Part shown: positions 18,813 to 27,793 of the stretch, piece after piece
Layout of the letters: the number at the start of each line of letters is the position of its first letter
Numbering within the stretch: position 1 is the first letter of the stretch
NCBI GenBank assembly: GCA_031271755.1
Contig: JAISVB010000067.1
Span: 56,482-120,481, forward strand
Length of the DNA stretch: 64,000 nucleotides
Source of the DNA: Culturomica sp.
Lineage (GTDB): Bacteria > Bacteroidota > Bacteroidia > Bacteroidales > Marinifilaceae
Direction of reading: 5' to 3'
Translations under genes and position numbers: made by a program
The notes under the pieces: generated by a model
What the model was told of the DNA's origin: nothing
What the model saw: the letters and a program-made list of their open reading frames with translations, nothing else
Database searches by the model: none

Positions 18813-18855
18813 CATTATTTTTTTTGAATAAACTAAGAGTCTGTAGAAAAAAGAA

Positions 18856-18891
18856 AAAAGCCGCACAACATGGAATTGCTGTGCGGCTTTT
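18856..18891 (-). terminator. terminator of mdh
   Basis: AAAAGCCGCACA (18856-18867) pairs with TGTGCGGCTTTT (18880-18891). On the minus strand it is followed by a long T-rich tract. Confidence 0.8.
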
Positions 18892-18928
18892 GGGGAAATC
18901 GCCCCGCGGGTTATGCGGACGGAACCGG

Positions 18929-19864
18929 TCAGAACATCTTCATGCCGTCCAGTACCTCCATCACGCCTTTTACGGCTTTGGCAGACTCTTCCAGCAATTT
19001 TTTCTCTTCGCCGTTCAAAGATACTTCGATCACTTTTTCAATCCCTTTTTTGCCCAGTACGACGGGGACTCCCAGGTAGATGTTTTTCAGGCCGTACTCT
19101 CCGTTCAGCAGGGTACATACGGGGAATACACGTTTGGAATCCCGGACGATGGCTTCCACCATCTGGGCTGCTGCCGCTCCGGGCGCATACCAGGCGGAAG
19201 TGCCCATCAGCTTGACCAACTCTCCGCCTCCTACTTTGGTGCGTTCAATGATGGCGTTCAACTGGTCGGCGCCCATCAGTTCGGTTACGGGGATCCCTGC
19301 CACCGTGGTGTAGCGCGGCAGCGGAACCATGGTGTCGCCGTGTCCGCCCATCAGCAAAGCCTGGATGTCTTTCGGGGAAACCTGCAGAGCTTCGGCCAAG
19401 AATGCTTTGTAGCGGGCTGTGTCGAGGATGCCGGCCATACCGAAAACCCGGGAAGAGTCGATCTTGGCGGCTAAGTAAGCGCAGTAACACATCACGTCCA
19501 GCGGATTGGAAACAATAACGATGATGGTGTCCGGCGAATGTTTGATGATGTTTTCGGTGACGGATTTCACAATTCCGGCGTTGGTGGAGATGAGATCGTC
19601 GCGGCTCATGCCCGGCTTCCGGGGAAGGCCGGAGGTGATCACCACCACGTCTGATCCGGCGGTGGCGCTGTAATCGTTCGTTACTCCTTTTACGCGGGTG
19701 TCGTACACATTGATCGGAGCTGTTTGCCACATATCCAAAGATTTCCCTTCGGCGACTCCTTCTTTGATGTCCAACAGGACAACTTCGTTGACGATGTCTT
19801 TTTGAGCGATGCAATCGGCGCATGTAGCGCCTACGTTCCCTGCTCCAACAACTGTTACTTTCAT
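18929..19864 (-). CDS. mdh: malate dehydrogenase
   Basis: 311 residues, NAD-dependent oxidation of malate to oxaloacetate (LDH-like MDH family). Visible: Rossmann motif VVGAGNVGATCA (residues 5-16), substrate arginines R82 and R88 in GLPRKPGMSR, R151 in DTARYK, and catalytic H175 in MGGHGDTMV. The ORF is longer upstream, but the ATG at 19864 (MKVTVVGAG) begins right at the nucleotide-binding strand, as in homologues. In anaerobic Bacteroidales it usually serves the reductive branch to succinate. Monocistronic, with its own -7 element and terminator. Confidence 0.96.
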   Translation of the reverse strand: MKVTVVGAGNVGATCADCIAQKDIVNEVVLLDIKEGVAEGKSLDMWQTAPINVYDTRVKGVTNDYSATAGSDVVVITSGLPRKPGMSRDDLISTNAGIVKSVTENIIKHSPDTIIVIVSNPLDVMCYCAYLAAKIDSSRVFGMAGILDTARYKAFLAEALQVSPKDIQALLMGGHGDTMVPLPRYTTVAGIPVTELMGADQLNAIIERTKVGGGELVKLMGTSAWYAPGAAAAQMVEAIVRDSKRVFPVCTLLNGEYGLKNIYLGVPVVLGKKGIEKVIEVSLNGEEKKLLEESAKAVKGVMEVLDGMKMF

Positions 19865-19933
19865 ACGTTTATAATTTGTTTTGATGGAAAAATTCCCAAC
19901 CTGCTCCCGACTTATCTTTTGGTCCGGCGCTGT

Positions 19934-19941
19934 CAAAAGTA
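19934..19941 (-). promoter_or_regulatory. -7 promoter element of mdh
   Basis: TACTTTTG on the minus strand, 70 bases before the mdh ATG. No good -33 match. Confidence 0.4.
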
Positions 19942-19980
19942 ATATTTTTTTGGAAACAGTCGCTCGAATTCAGTCAGATT

Positions 19981-20685
19981 TTACCCTGCGAACCGTTGAA
20001 ATAACGTACCGAAAAGAGCCATCACCATGTTGATCCCGTTGAACAGCATGTGGGTGAAGATGTTGTACCAGATGTTCTTTTTCCACAAATACAAAGATCC
20101 GAACAGCAAGCCTGCAAAGATGTACGGGATGGTGGCCGCTACGCTTCCCCGGGCTAAATAATGGATCAGGCCGAAAGCGACGGAGGATAGAAGTAACATT
20201 GTATATTGCAATACCTTAAATTTCGAATGCTTGAACATGAACACGTATCTGAACATAATTTCCTCCGTAACAGATGAAAGCAGGGGAATAAAAAGTGCGA
20301 TGAGGCTCAAGGTGAAGGCATACGAAGATAAGCTCTTAATAGCGTTCGTTTCTCCGGACGACGCCGTTGCTTCAAGCGCTGCCGCTTCTATTTCGTGGTG
20401 ACCGATCATATTGCGGATCAAACTGATGAGGCAGGTGACCACAATAAAGCTGCCGGCAATGATGAGCCATTTGGTCCATTTGCGTTGCCTGAAATCCTTC
20501 CAGTCGGCAGACAGTACCCCTTTGTAGGCGTATAGTACTATGAATGCGTTGAGTAAAATGATAACAAGCCGCATGGTCTGTAATCCGGTTTCTGAAAGAT
20601 GCAGCAGATCCAGTCCGTAAAACTGTACCGCGATCAACGCGATGTACAGGAAGATAACGAGGCAATCCTTTTTTGAAAAATTCAT
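19981..20685 (-). CDS. CPBP family intramembrane metalloprotease
   Basis: 234 residues with about six to seven hydrophobic membrane segments. The CPBP (Abi, Rce1-like) motifs are present: EEIMFR (E141, E142, R146), a second histidine in FGLIHYLARG and a third in FTHMLFNGIN, which bind the catalytic metal within the membrane. Bacterial members include bacteriocin-immunity and prenyl-protease-like proteins; the substrate here is unknown. It is divergent from ddl and not obviously in an operon. Confidence 0.85.
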   Translation of the reverse strand: MNFSKKDCLVIFLYIALIAVQFYGLDLLHLSETGLQTMRLVIILLNAFIVLYAYKGVLSADWKDFRQRKWTKWLIIAGSFIVVTCLISLIRNMIGHHEIEAAALEATASSGETNAIKSLSSYAFTLSLIALFIPLLSSVTEEIMFRYVFMFKHSKFKVLQYTMLLLSSVAFGLIHYLARGSVAATIPYIFAGLLFGSLYLWKKNIWYNIFTHMLFNGINMVMALFGTLFQRFAG

Positions 20686-20778
20686 CTTGAATGCATTTAA
20701 TGAATGGTTATTATTAGCTTTACATACGAGGCCGTCCCTGTATTTGTTTATATTTTATGTCCGTATGGAATAAGTTTG

Positions 20779-20786
20779 TATTTTTG
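20779..20786 (+). promoter_or_regulatory. -7 promoter element of ddl
   Basis: TATTTTTG, 41 bases before the ddl start. The -33 region is not convincing. Confidence 0.45.
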
Positions 20787-20827
20787 GGGCGAAAAAAGAG
20801 GGATTTATATCGGAACGAAAAAACAGT

Positions 20828-21802
20828 ATGAAGAAGACGGTGGTAGTAATAGCGGGAGGAAACTCCTCCGAATTTGAGGTTTCTGTGAAATCGGGGAACC
20901 ATGTTTATGCGGAAATAGACGGGGAAAAATTCGATAAATACCTGCTGCTTTTGCGGGGCAGGGAGTGGATGATCGAGGCGGCCGGCCAACATATTCCGGT
21001 GGACAAGAATGATTTTTCGTTTCTGTACGAAGGGAAGAAGAAACAGATCGATTATGCCTACATCACCATTCACGGCAATCCGGGCGAGAATGGCCTGTTG
21101 CAGGGGTATTTGGAGATGATGGGAGTGCCGTATTCCACGTGCAGCGCGTTGGGCGAGGCGATGACATTCGACAAATATACCTGCACCAATTACCTGCGGG
21201 GATTCGGTATCCCGGTGACCAACCCGGTGCTCTTGCTGAAGGATAAATCGTATGACTTAGAGGCGGTACTGGAAGCTGTCGGACTTCCCTGTTTTGTCAA
21301 ACCGAATGCAGAAGGTTCCAGTTTCGGCGTTTCGAAAGTAAAGAGCAGGGAGGAGTTCGGCCCGGCGTTGGAGGTGGCTTTTGAAAAGTGCAACGAGGTG
21401 CTGGTGGAATCTTTTATCGACGGCCGGGAGTTTACGTGCGGACTGTACCGGGTGGGAGAGAAGAAGGTGATCTTTCCCGTTGCGGAGGTCGTGCCCAAGA
21501 AAGAATTTTTCGATTTTGAAGCCAAGTACGATGCAAGCATGTCGGATGAGATCATTCCGGGACGGTTTTCCGGGGAGGTCATGGAGAAGATCCGGGACAT
21601 GGCTTCGGAGATCTACGACGTGTTGCGGTGCCGGGGCATCATCCGCATCGACGGGTTTGTGGTCGGAGAAGAGGTGGTGATGCTGGAGGTCAATACAACG
21701 CCGGGCATGACGGCCAACAGCTTTATCCCAAAAATGGTGCAGGTGGCCGGCGCCCGCCTGCGCGACATCCTTTCCGAGATCATCGCATCCGGTTTGAAAT
21801 AA
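20828..21802 (+). CDS. ddl: D-alanine--D-alanine ligase
   Basis: 324 residues, ATP-grasp enzyme joining two D-alanines for peptidoglycan. N-terminal VVVIAGGNSSEFEVSV fits the Ddl start (a serine follows the glycines, as usual in Bacteroidetes), HGNPGENGLLQGYLEMMGVPY is the substrate-loop region, GLPCFVKPNAEGSSFGV carries the ATP-binding lysine, and MLEVNTTPGMTANSFIPKM holds the metal- and phosphate-binding residues. Monocistronic, on the opposite strand to the tRNA-Arg that follows. It is slightly shorter than the typical 330-370 residues but has no missing domain. Confidence 0.95.
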   Translation: MKKTVVVIAGGNSSEFEVSVKSGNHVYAEIDGEKFDKYLLLLRGREWMIEAAGQHIPVDKNDFSFLYEGKKKQIDYAYITIHGNPGENGLLQGYLEMMGVPYSTCSALGEAMTFDKYTCTNYLRGFGIPVTNPVLLLKDKSYDLEAVLEAVGLPCFVKPNAEGSSFGVSKVKSREEFGPALEVAFEKCNEVLVESFIDGREFTCGLYRVGEKKVIFPVAEVVPKKEFFDFEAKYDASMSDEIIPGRFSGEVMEKIRDMASEIYDVLRCRGIIRIDGFVVGEEVVMLEVNTTPGMTANSFIPKMVQVAGARLRDILSEIIASGLK

Positions 21803-21839
21803 CCCTTTTTAAACAGTCTCTTTTTTATTTAAAACCAAA

Positions 21840-21863
21840 AAAAGATGGAAAATTCCATCTTTT
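21840..21863 (-). terminator. terminator of tRNA-Arg
   Basis: AAAAGATGGAA (21840-21850) and TTCCATCTTTT (21853-21863) form an 11-bp stem touching the last base of the encoded CCA; a T-rich tract follows on the minus strand. It may also stop ddl transcripts. Confidence 0.75.
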
Positions 21864-21938
21864 GGTGAACTCGGCGGGAGTCGAACCCACAACCTCTTGG
21901 GCCGTAACCAAGTGCTCTATCCATTAAGCTACGAGTCC
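21863..21938 (-). tRNA. tRNA-Arg(ACG)
   Basis: 76 bases including an encoded CCA. Acceptor GGACTCG/CGAGTTC, anticodon stem CTTGG/CCAAG with loop TTACGGC and anticodon ACG (plus-strand 21903-21905), and T arm GGGTTCGACTCCC. Confidence 0.95.
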
Positions 21939-21966
21939 GTTTTATACGGTGTCTTGAAAGGCGGTG

Positions 21967-22000
21967 CAAAGATAGGGAAGGAAATTGAGCCGTGCAAAAA
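21967..22000 (-). promoter_or_regulatory. promoter of tRNA-Arg
   Basis: On the minus strand TTTTTG (21995-22000), 20 bases, then TATCTTTG (21967-21974). A near-perfect Bacteroidetes promoter 28 bases before the tRNA. Confidence 0.8.
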
Positions 22001-22052
22001 TTTTGGCCGTTTTTTTACCGTGGACGCTGCGATCAAATCAAATTCCCTGTTT

Positions 22053-22084
22053 TTTGCCACAATCGTTCGAAAGTAGTATCTTTG
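22053..22084 (+). promoter_or_regulatory. promoter of the DUF6913-dapA operon
   Basis: TTTG (22053-22056), 20 bases, then TATCTTTG (22077-22084). It is divergent from the tRNA-Arg promoter, with the -33 boxes about 50 bases apart. Confidence 0.8.
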
Positions 22085-22139
22085 TCAGATACTCACAGGC
22101 AAAATGCATTGAAATTGATATTCCCCTAAGTTGACAGGT

Positions 22140-22661
22140 ATGAAGAAAATTCTGAAGAGCATCGTGCACCGCATAACCTCGGATTCGCTGAAGCGGAGGG
22201 CTGCCGGTGTGGAGCGGACAAAGGCGTATCAGACATGGGAAAAAATACATACCGGCCTGGTGTTTTGGGTCGGGGATCCGGAGGAGCAGCAGTGGTTGAA
22301 GGAGATCGGCCGCAAATGGGCGGGGATCACCCTGGATAAACTCTGTTTTCTTCCCTCCCCCAACAAAGAAATTCTGACGGATGCGATCACTTACGTGACC
22401 GGGGAAGATCTCAGCTTTAGCGGCAGGATTGTGAACGAAGAACTGCTTCGGATCATGGAGACTCCTTATGACCTGCTGTTGGACCTGACCGATCAGTCCA
22501 ATCCGTTGATCGACTATATCCTCAAAGGGTCGCGGGCAAAGTGCAAGATCGGGGTGCCGAAAGAGAATTTCGAGGCGGATGTGATGATTGACGGGGTATC
22601 CGGGCCGCTGGATCTGATCGACAAAGCGGCTGTGGTTTTTTCCGGGTTAAAAGAGGCATAA
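22140..22661 (+). CDS. DUF6913-like hypothetical protein upstream of dapA
   Basis: 173-residue soluble protein resembling the DUF6913 family, a Bacteroidetes hypothetical commonly found just before dapA. It has a basic N-terminus (KKILKSIVHRI) and no catalytic motif that I recognise; mid-protein hydrophobic strands (GLVFWVG, YDLLLDLT) suggest an alpha/beta fold. The ATG at 22140 was chosen over a TTG at 22131. dapA starts 13 bases after its stop, so they share the strong promoter at 22053-22084. A role connected with lysine/DAP synthesis is only a guess from position. Confidence 0.65.
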   Translation: MKKILKSIVHRITSDSLKRRAAGVERTKAYQTWEKIHTGLVFWVGDPEEQQWLKEIGRKWAGITLDKLCFLPSPNKEILTDAITYVTGEDLSFSGRIVNEELLRIMETPYDLLLDLTDQSNPLIDYILKGSRAKCKIGVPKENFEADVMIDGVSGPLDLIDKAAVVFSGLKEA

Positions 22662-22674
22662 AAAGTAAGAACAG

Positions 22675-23565
22675 ATGAACAGGTTTACAGGAACGGGAGT
22701 CGCTTTGGTTACTCCTTTCAGCCCGGATGGTGAAATAGACGGACTTTCTTTGCGGAGATTGGTCAACAGTGTGATCGCCGGAGGAGTGGATTATTTGGTG
22801 GCGTTGGGGACAACCTCCGAATCGGCCACGCTCTCCGCCAAAGAGCGGGAAGAGGTGGTGCGGATCATCCTGGAGGAAAACAACGGCCGGCTGCCCGTCA
22901 TGGTGGGATTCGGCGGGAACAATACCCGCGAACTGTTGGAAACGATCCGGAACTTTCCTTACCTCCGGGAGTGCAGCGCCATCCTGAGCGTAGTTCCTTA
23001 TTACAGCAAACCTACCCAGGAAGGGTTGTACCGCCACTTTATGCACATCGGCGAAAACGCTCCGCTACCGGTATTCCTGTACAACGTGCCGGGACGTACC
23101 GCTGTGAACATGGAGGCGGACACCGTTGTCCGTTTGGCAAAGGATTGCTCCAACATCATCGGTTTGAAAGAAGCTGCGGGGTCGCTCGGACAGGCGACGG
23201 ATATTATCCGGGCGGTTCCGGCGCATTTCACCGTGGTGTCCGGCGATGACGGCCTGACGCTTCCCCTGATGGCCATCGGGGCGCAGGGAGTCATTGCGGT
23301 GGTGGCCAATGCCTGTCCCCGGGAGTTCTCCGAATTGGTGCGTCTTGCGGCCGGCGGCGATTTTAAGTCGGCAACTGCTATTCACCACCGGTTAGCCCCC
23401 TTGTACAAAGCGCTCTTTGCCGAAGGGAATCCGGCGGGCGTCAAGGCGGCGCTGCACATCCGCGGTATAATAGCCAGCACAGCCCTGCGTCTTCCGTTGG
23501 TTCCGGCCAGCGATGCCCTGTACGCCCACCTCAAAGAGTGCCTCCGTTTAGGAAATCCCCTTTAA
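22675..23565 (+). CDS. dapA: 4-hydroxy-tetrahydrodipicolinate synthase
   Basis: 296 residues. Condenses pyruvate with aspartate semialdehyde, the first committed step to diaminopimelate and lysine. Active-site residues visible: T46/T47 in VALGTTSES, Y136 in FLYNVPGRTAV and the Schiff-base lysine K165 in IIGLKEAAGS. Length is normal for this class I aldolase family. Second gene after the DUF6913-like gene. It ends in a 4-base overlap with the convergent gldG. It competes with the homocysteine block for aspartate semialdehyde. Confidence 0.96.
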   Translation: MNRFTGTGVALVTPFSPDGEIDGLSLRRLVNSVIAGGVDYLVALGTTSESATLSAKEREEVVRIILEENNGRLPVMVGFGGNNTRELLETIRNFPYLRECSAILSVVPYYSKPTQEGLYRHFMHIGENAPLPVFLYNVPGRTAVNMEADTVVRLAKDCSNIIGLKEAAGSLGQATDIIRAVPAHFTVVSGDDGLTLPLMAIGAQGVIAVVANACPREFSELVRLAAGGDFKSATAIHHRLAPLYKALFAEGNPAGVKAALHIRGIIASTALRLPLVPASDALYAHLKECLRLGNPL

Positions 23566-25067
23566 TCAATATATCCGGGGCGCATCCGGTTAATGCGTTG
23601 CCGGCGTTTGATCCGGAAACGGATCGTTGCGGCGGAAATCACGATGACCAGCGGCAACAGAAAATTCAGGTATTTCAGGAACACACGTACATACTCGTCC
23701 GTCGGCTCAAGCGAACGGAACGTGGTAAACTTGTTCCGCAGCCCGATCAATCCGGAATTATCCGCCAGCCATTCAATGGAGTTAACGGCAAAATTGACGT
23801 TGTCGGGACTGAGCGGGTGTGTGTACAGGCCGACATCGTTCAGCAGGAAATCGGCGTCCGTAATGGTGACAATGGCGCTGTGGTTGTCTTCGTTGGTCAA
23901 CAAGGCTGCCACAATGCTGCGGGGTTTGTTGAAATCCTGTCGAGTCCAGGGTCTGTTCAGATCAAAGAAGAGGGGGGCCTGTTGCCTGCCTGCAATGGAG
24001 GAGGTCGTAGCCAAAGAGGTAAAAAGGTATGTCGTATTGGTTTTTACCTGCCGGATGCTGCTGGCAAATTGCAACAGGATGGCTTTTAACCCGTGGGTGA
24101 TGGTGTGTTTGCTGAAATGAGTGATCACCGGCAGATAGGGGAAACTGATCGATCCGGCGGAAAAGGGGTAGTTTTTTTGGATATTCAGCGGAATAGAGCC
24201 GCAGTTGTTGTCGATCACAAAATCATACTGGATCTTTAGCCCCTTCTCTTCCAGAAAATCCTCCACGCCGGTCGGATTGATAAATCCGGTATTCTGATTT
24301 CTGTTCAATTGGCCGATCGCGTGATTCAAAGCAACGAACAGGCGTCCGCCATTGCCCAGGTACTCGTCCAGTATTTTTCGCTCGTGCAGGGAAAAAGTAT
24401 CCTTGGGAGCGATGATACAGAGTACATTGAAGTGATTCAGGTGGTTGTACCGGTTCAGGTCAACGAGGGAGATATCCGTCAGTTGGGAGAGTTCGTTGAT
24501 CAGTTGCGGCATCTCGCCCAGGAGAGCTTCCCGGTGCCCCTGGATCAGTCCGACGCGCGGTTTAACGGTATCGGTGGCCAGTTTCAACAGGCGGGTGATC
24601 TCGTATTCCAAAGGAGTTCGGCTGTTGATAAAGGGGATACTGTACCGTTTGTTCCCGATCCGGAAAGAGGCGCCCATGTAGATATTCTGGACTTTTTCGA
24701 AGTCCCGGTCGCTGATCTCGATCAGCATCGGCCGGATACCGGCGGAGACAGCCTTATGGCTTTTCAGGTCGTTGTCCGGAACGATCGTATTGATCGTAAA
24801 ATTTACACGACTGAAAGATTTGTACTCTTTCAACAGGTAGATAAACTCCCGGGCCAACTTATTCAGTTCCTGCGGCAAATTTTGTGTAATATAGAGATCG
24901 ACAGTGACGGGCAGTTTGTTGTTCCGGATCATCTGTTTGCTGACCGGACTGAGGGAATACCGTTCGTTGGCCGTGAAATCCAACCGGAGAAACAGGAACA
25001 TCGATAACACATTCACCGCAAGGATGCCCAGCGTTATGTACAGAATATGGCTGATCTCTTTCTTCAT
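23562..25067 (-). CDS. gldG: GldG-type component of Gld ABC transporter
   Basis: 501 residues. One N-terminal membrane segment (ILYITLGILAVNVLSMFLFL), a large periplasmic ABC-type uncharacterised domain starting RYSLSPVSKQMI and including NSRTPLEYEITRLLK and VGLIQGHRE, and a second C-terminal membrane segment (LNFLLPLVIVISAATIRF). GldG works with GldF and GldA in an ABC complex named for Flavobacterium gliding. Many non-gliding Bacteroidales carry the same triad, whose substrate is unknown. Last gene of the pgpH-lacI-gldA-gldF-gldG run, 9 bases after gldF. Confidence 0.88.
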   Translation of the reverse strand: MKKEISHILYITLGILAVNVLSMFLFLRLDFTANERYSLSPVSKQMIRNNKLPVTVDLYITQNLPQELNKLAREFIYLLKEYKSFSRVNFTINTIVPDNDLKSHKAVSAGIRPMLIEISDRDFEKVQNIYMGASFRIGNKRYSIPFINSRTPLEYEITRLLKLATDTVKPRVGLIQGHREALLGEMPQLINELSQLTDISLVDLNRYNHLNHFNVLCIIAPKDTFSLHERKILDEYLGNGGRLFVALNHAIGQLNRNQNTGFINPTGVEDFLEEKGLKIQYDFVIDNNCGSIPLNIQKNYPFSAGSISFPYLPVITHFSKHTITHGLKAILLQFASSIRQVKTNTTYLFTSLATTSSIAGRQQAPLFFDLNRPWTRQDFNKPRSIVAALLTNEDNHSAIVTITDADFLLNDVGLYTHPLSPDNVNFAVNSIEWLADNSGLIGLRNKFTTFRSLEPTDEYVRVFLKYLNFLLPLVIVISAATIRFRIKRRQRINRMRPGYID

Positions 25068-25076
25068 ACTGCTTCG

Positions 25077-25802
25077 TTAATGCCTGTACTTATTGATGTA
25101 CAACTTAGCCAGCGCCAGGAACAGCACGATCACCGACAAAAAATAGAACAGATCCCGGGTATCGAGTACGCCTCTGTTGAGGGATTCAAAATGCTCGGGC
25201 AGGGAGAGAAAGCCGAACAGGTTGGCTACCGGCCCGAAAGGGATCTGGTTTGCCAGAAGCCCGAACAACACCTGAAAACAGAGACCGGTTCCCAAACTGA
25301 TAAAAAAGGCGGAGATGGGGGTTTTAGCGGCGGACGAGGCGAACAGGCCGATGCTGATGTAGCAGGCGCTTGTCAGGATCAGCCCGAAGTAACCGAGCAG
25401 CACGGCTCCGTGATCCATCGATCCGAGTCCCGTCATGGTAAAATAGTACGGGAGCGTCAGGAACAATGCGATCCCGATAATGATCAGGTACGAACAAAAT
25501 TTTCCGGCGATCAATTGAAACGTAGTGACCGGTTTGGTCAACAACAGTTCCAATGTCCCGCTCCTTCTTTCGTCGGCGACGGATTTCATGGCCAACGCAT
25601 GGATGATAAAAAAGGCGATCCAGTTGATAACCGTAAAGAAAGGGGTCATGCCGGCCTGTCCGAGCGTGAACACATTGCCGGGCGATAGCCAGCAGGCGAA
25701 TCCGCAGATACAAAAAAAGAGCAGATAACCGGTGTAGATCGCCCACGAATTGAAGGCGCTGTCCAGCTCTTTGCGGATCAATATGCCGATCGTTCTAACC
25801 AT
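25077..25802 (-). CDS. gldF: GldF-type ABC transporter permease
   Basis: 241 residues with six predicted membrane segments, e.g. NSWAIYTGYLLFFCICGFA and CYISIGLFASSA. It has the ABC-2 feature RRSGTLELLLTKPVTTFQLI after the second helix. Start MVRTIGILIRKELDSAF matches the family. It lies one base after the gldA stop and 9 bases before gldG, as expected for a coupled permease. Confidence 0.9.
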   Translation of the reverse strand: MVRTIGILIRKELDSAFNSWAIYTGYLLFFCICGFACWLSPGNVFTLGQAGMTPFFTVINWIAFFIIHALAMKSVADERRSGTLELLLTKPVTTFQLIAGKFCSYLIIIGIALFLTLPYYFTMTGLGSMDHGAVLLGYFGLILTSACYISIGLFASSAAKTPISAFFISLGTGLCFQVLFGLLANQIPFGPVANLFGFLSLPEHFESLNRGVLDTRDLFYFLSVIVLFLALAKLYINKYRH

Positions 25803-25803
25803 T

Positions 25804-26727
25804 TCAGGAAGATTGGGTTACCTGCCGGAAAATATCCTCCAACCGCTCCTCTATGGGAACCAGTTCTTTGATATACCAGCCGTTTGCTTCACAAAGTTGG
25901 AAAATATCTTTTTCGACCGGAGCATTTCTGCCGGCCTGTATCCGGAAACTGTTCTCTTCCGTGATTTCCACATCCTCCACATCGGGAATCCCGGTCAACA
26001 GATTAAAAACCGCTTCCGTGTTCCCCCCCTCGACCACTAATCTCAGCAGCTTCTCCGTATAGGTCAGGCGCAACTCGGCCGAAGTGCCGTCCGCTGCGAT
26101 TTTGCCTTTGTGGATGATCAGCACACGGTTGCAGGTCGCCTCCACCTGTGTCAGGAGGTGGGAACTGAAAATAATGGTCTTTTCCCGGCCGATCGTCCGG
26201 ATCATCTCCCGGATCTCCACGATCTGGTTCGGATCCAGACCCGTGGTCGGTTCGTCCAACAGGACGACTTCGGGGTCGTGGATCAGTGCCTGCGCCAATC
26301 CGACCCGCTGTTTATACCCTTTGGAGAGCTCCCGGATGTTCTTGTATTTCTCTTTTTCCAACCCGCACAGCCGGAGCATGTCTAAAATGCGGGCGGTGAT
26401 TCTGTAGCGCGGAATGTTGTGAATACGGGCGATGAATTGCAGAAAATCGATCACATTCATTTCGTCGTACAGCGGATTGTGTTCGGGCAGGTACCCGATG
26501 TGCTGCCGGATCTGCGCTGCGTGTTTCCGGATAGAGTAGTTGCCCACCTGCACATTTCCGGCATCCGGAAAGAGGAAACAGCTGATAATCTTCATGGTCG
26601 TCGTTTTTCCGGCGCCGTTCGGCCCGAGAAAACCCAGCACCTCTCCTCTCTTTACCTGAAAAGAGATGGAGTCGATTGCTTTTTGCGGTCCGAACGACTT
26701 GGAGAGATTTTCAACGACTATATCCAT
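25804..26727 (-). CDS. gldA: GldA-type ABC transporter ATP-binding protein
   Basis: 307 residues. Complete nucleotide-binding domain: Walker A GPNGAGKTT (~residues 36-44), Q-loop region IGYLPEHNPLY, signature ELSKGYKQRVGLAQAL, Walker B VVLLDEPTTGLDP and the switch histidine in IIFSSHL. The last ~80 residues are a C-terminal accessory domain. It would power GldF/GldG. Its first 17 bases overlap the end of lacI, implying translational coupling to the regulator. Confidence 0.92.
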   Translation of the reverse strand: MDIVVENLSKSFGPQKAIDSISFQVKRGEVLGFLGPNGAGKTTTMKIISCFLFPDAGNVQVGNYSIRKHAAQIRQHIGYLPEHNPLYDEMNVIDFLQFIARIHNIPRYRITARILDMLRLCGLEKEKYKNIRELSKGYKQRVGLAQALIHDPEVVLLDEPTTGLDPNQIVEIREMIRTIGREKTIIFSSHLLTQVEATCNRVLIIHKGKIAADGTSAELRLTYTEKLLRLVVEGGNTEAVFNLLTGIPDVEDVEITEENSFRIQAGRNAPVEKDIFQLCEANGWYIKELVPIEERLEDIFRQVTQSS

Positions 26728-27760
26728 GGTTGGCTGTTTCTGAACGGTCGGACGACTCCCGGATGATCAATTCGCTGTTTACCACCTCTTCCCGGATCCG
26801 GGCGTGTTTCGGATTGAGGAGTTGTTCGAACAGCAATTCCGCCGCCACTTCCCCGATCTTTTCCGGGAACTGGTTCACCGTACTGACCGAAGGATGCATA
26901 TAATGCGAACGTTTGGAGTTGGAAAAACCGAACACCGAAATATCTTCCGGGATCCGCAACCCCTTCTCCTTGATCGCTTCGATGGCGCCGATGGCCATGT
27001 CGTCGTTGATCCCGAAAATAGCGTCGGGTATCTCCGGCATCTCCAGCAATTTCCGGGTCGCCTCGATGGCCGACCGGACGGAGAAGTCTTCTGTCCGGAT
27101 GATGTAATCGGTACTGATCTCCAATTTGTTGGCGGTCATTGCTTTCAGATACCCTTTCATCCGGTTTTTCCCGATGGACATGTGTTCGGGGCCTGTCAGC
27201 AGGGCGATCTTTTTGGCTCCGCCGTGGATCAGGTGCTGCACGATTTTGCTGGCGGCGTCCGCATCGTCGGCAATGACTTTGGAAACTTCCAGCTCTTTGG
27301 TCGTCCGGTCGAACAACACCAGCGGGATTCCCTGTCGCTGGATGTCTTTGATGTGTTCGTAGGAGGTTGTGGTCTTGGAGATCGAAAGAATAATACCGTC
27401 CGTCCGGTTGGCCAAAAAGATCTCGATGTTCTTTTTCTCTTTTTCGAAACTCTCGTTGGACGAAGCTACCAGGACATTGTATCCGTATTTGTCCGCGATC
27501 TCTTCCACTTTTTTGACCACCGTGGCAAAAAAGGTGTTGACGATTTCCGGAACAACGATGCCGATGGTGTTGCTTTTGTGTGTTTTTAACGCTACTGCTA
27601 TCGGGTTGGGACGGTACCCCAACTCCTTTGCCAGGTCCTGCACCGTTTTCCGGGTCTGCTGGCTGATTTCCGGATTGTCTTTCAGAGCCCTGGAAACGGT
27701 AGATACCGAAATACGGAGCCTGGCGGCCAGATCCTTGATCGTAATGGCTTTTTGTGTCAT
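26711..27760 (-). CDS. LacI-family transcriptional regulator
   Basis: 349 residues. DNA-binding helix-turn-helix at residues ~7-27 ([20 protein letters not shown]), hinge region [20 protein letters not shown], then a periplasmic-binding-like sugar domain ([33 protein letters not shown]). The family normally senses sugars and controls carbohydrate genes, so its position between pgpH and the gld ABC genes, overlapping gldA, is unusual. No operator is obvious nearby. The effector is unknown. Confidence 0.9.
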   Translation of the reverse strand: MTQKAITIKDLAARLRISVSTVSRALKDNPEISQQTRKTVQDLAKELGYRPNPIAVALKTHKSNTIGIVVPEIVNTFFATVVKKVEEIADKYGYNVLVASSNESFEKEKKNIEIFLANRTDGIILSISKTTTSYEHIKDIQRQGIPLVLFDRTTKELEVSKVIADDADAASKIVQHLIHGGAKKIALLTGPEHMSIGKNRMKGYLKAMTANKLEISTDYIIRTEDFSVRSAIEATRKLLEMPEIPDAIFGINDDMAIGAIEAIKEKGLRIPEDISVFGFSNSKRSHYMHPSVSTVNQFPEKIGEVAAELLFEQLLNPKHARIREEVVNSELIIRESSDRSETANHGYSR

Positions 27761-27793
27761 AACAGTAGATTTTGATTCGCTGTACGTTGCATG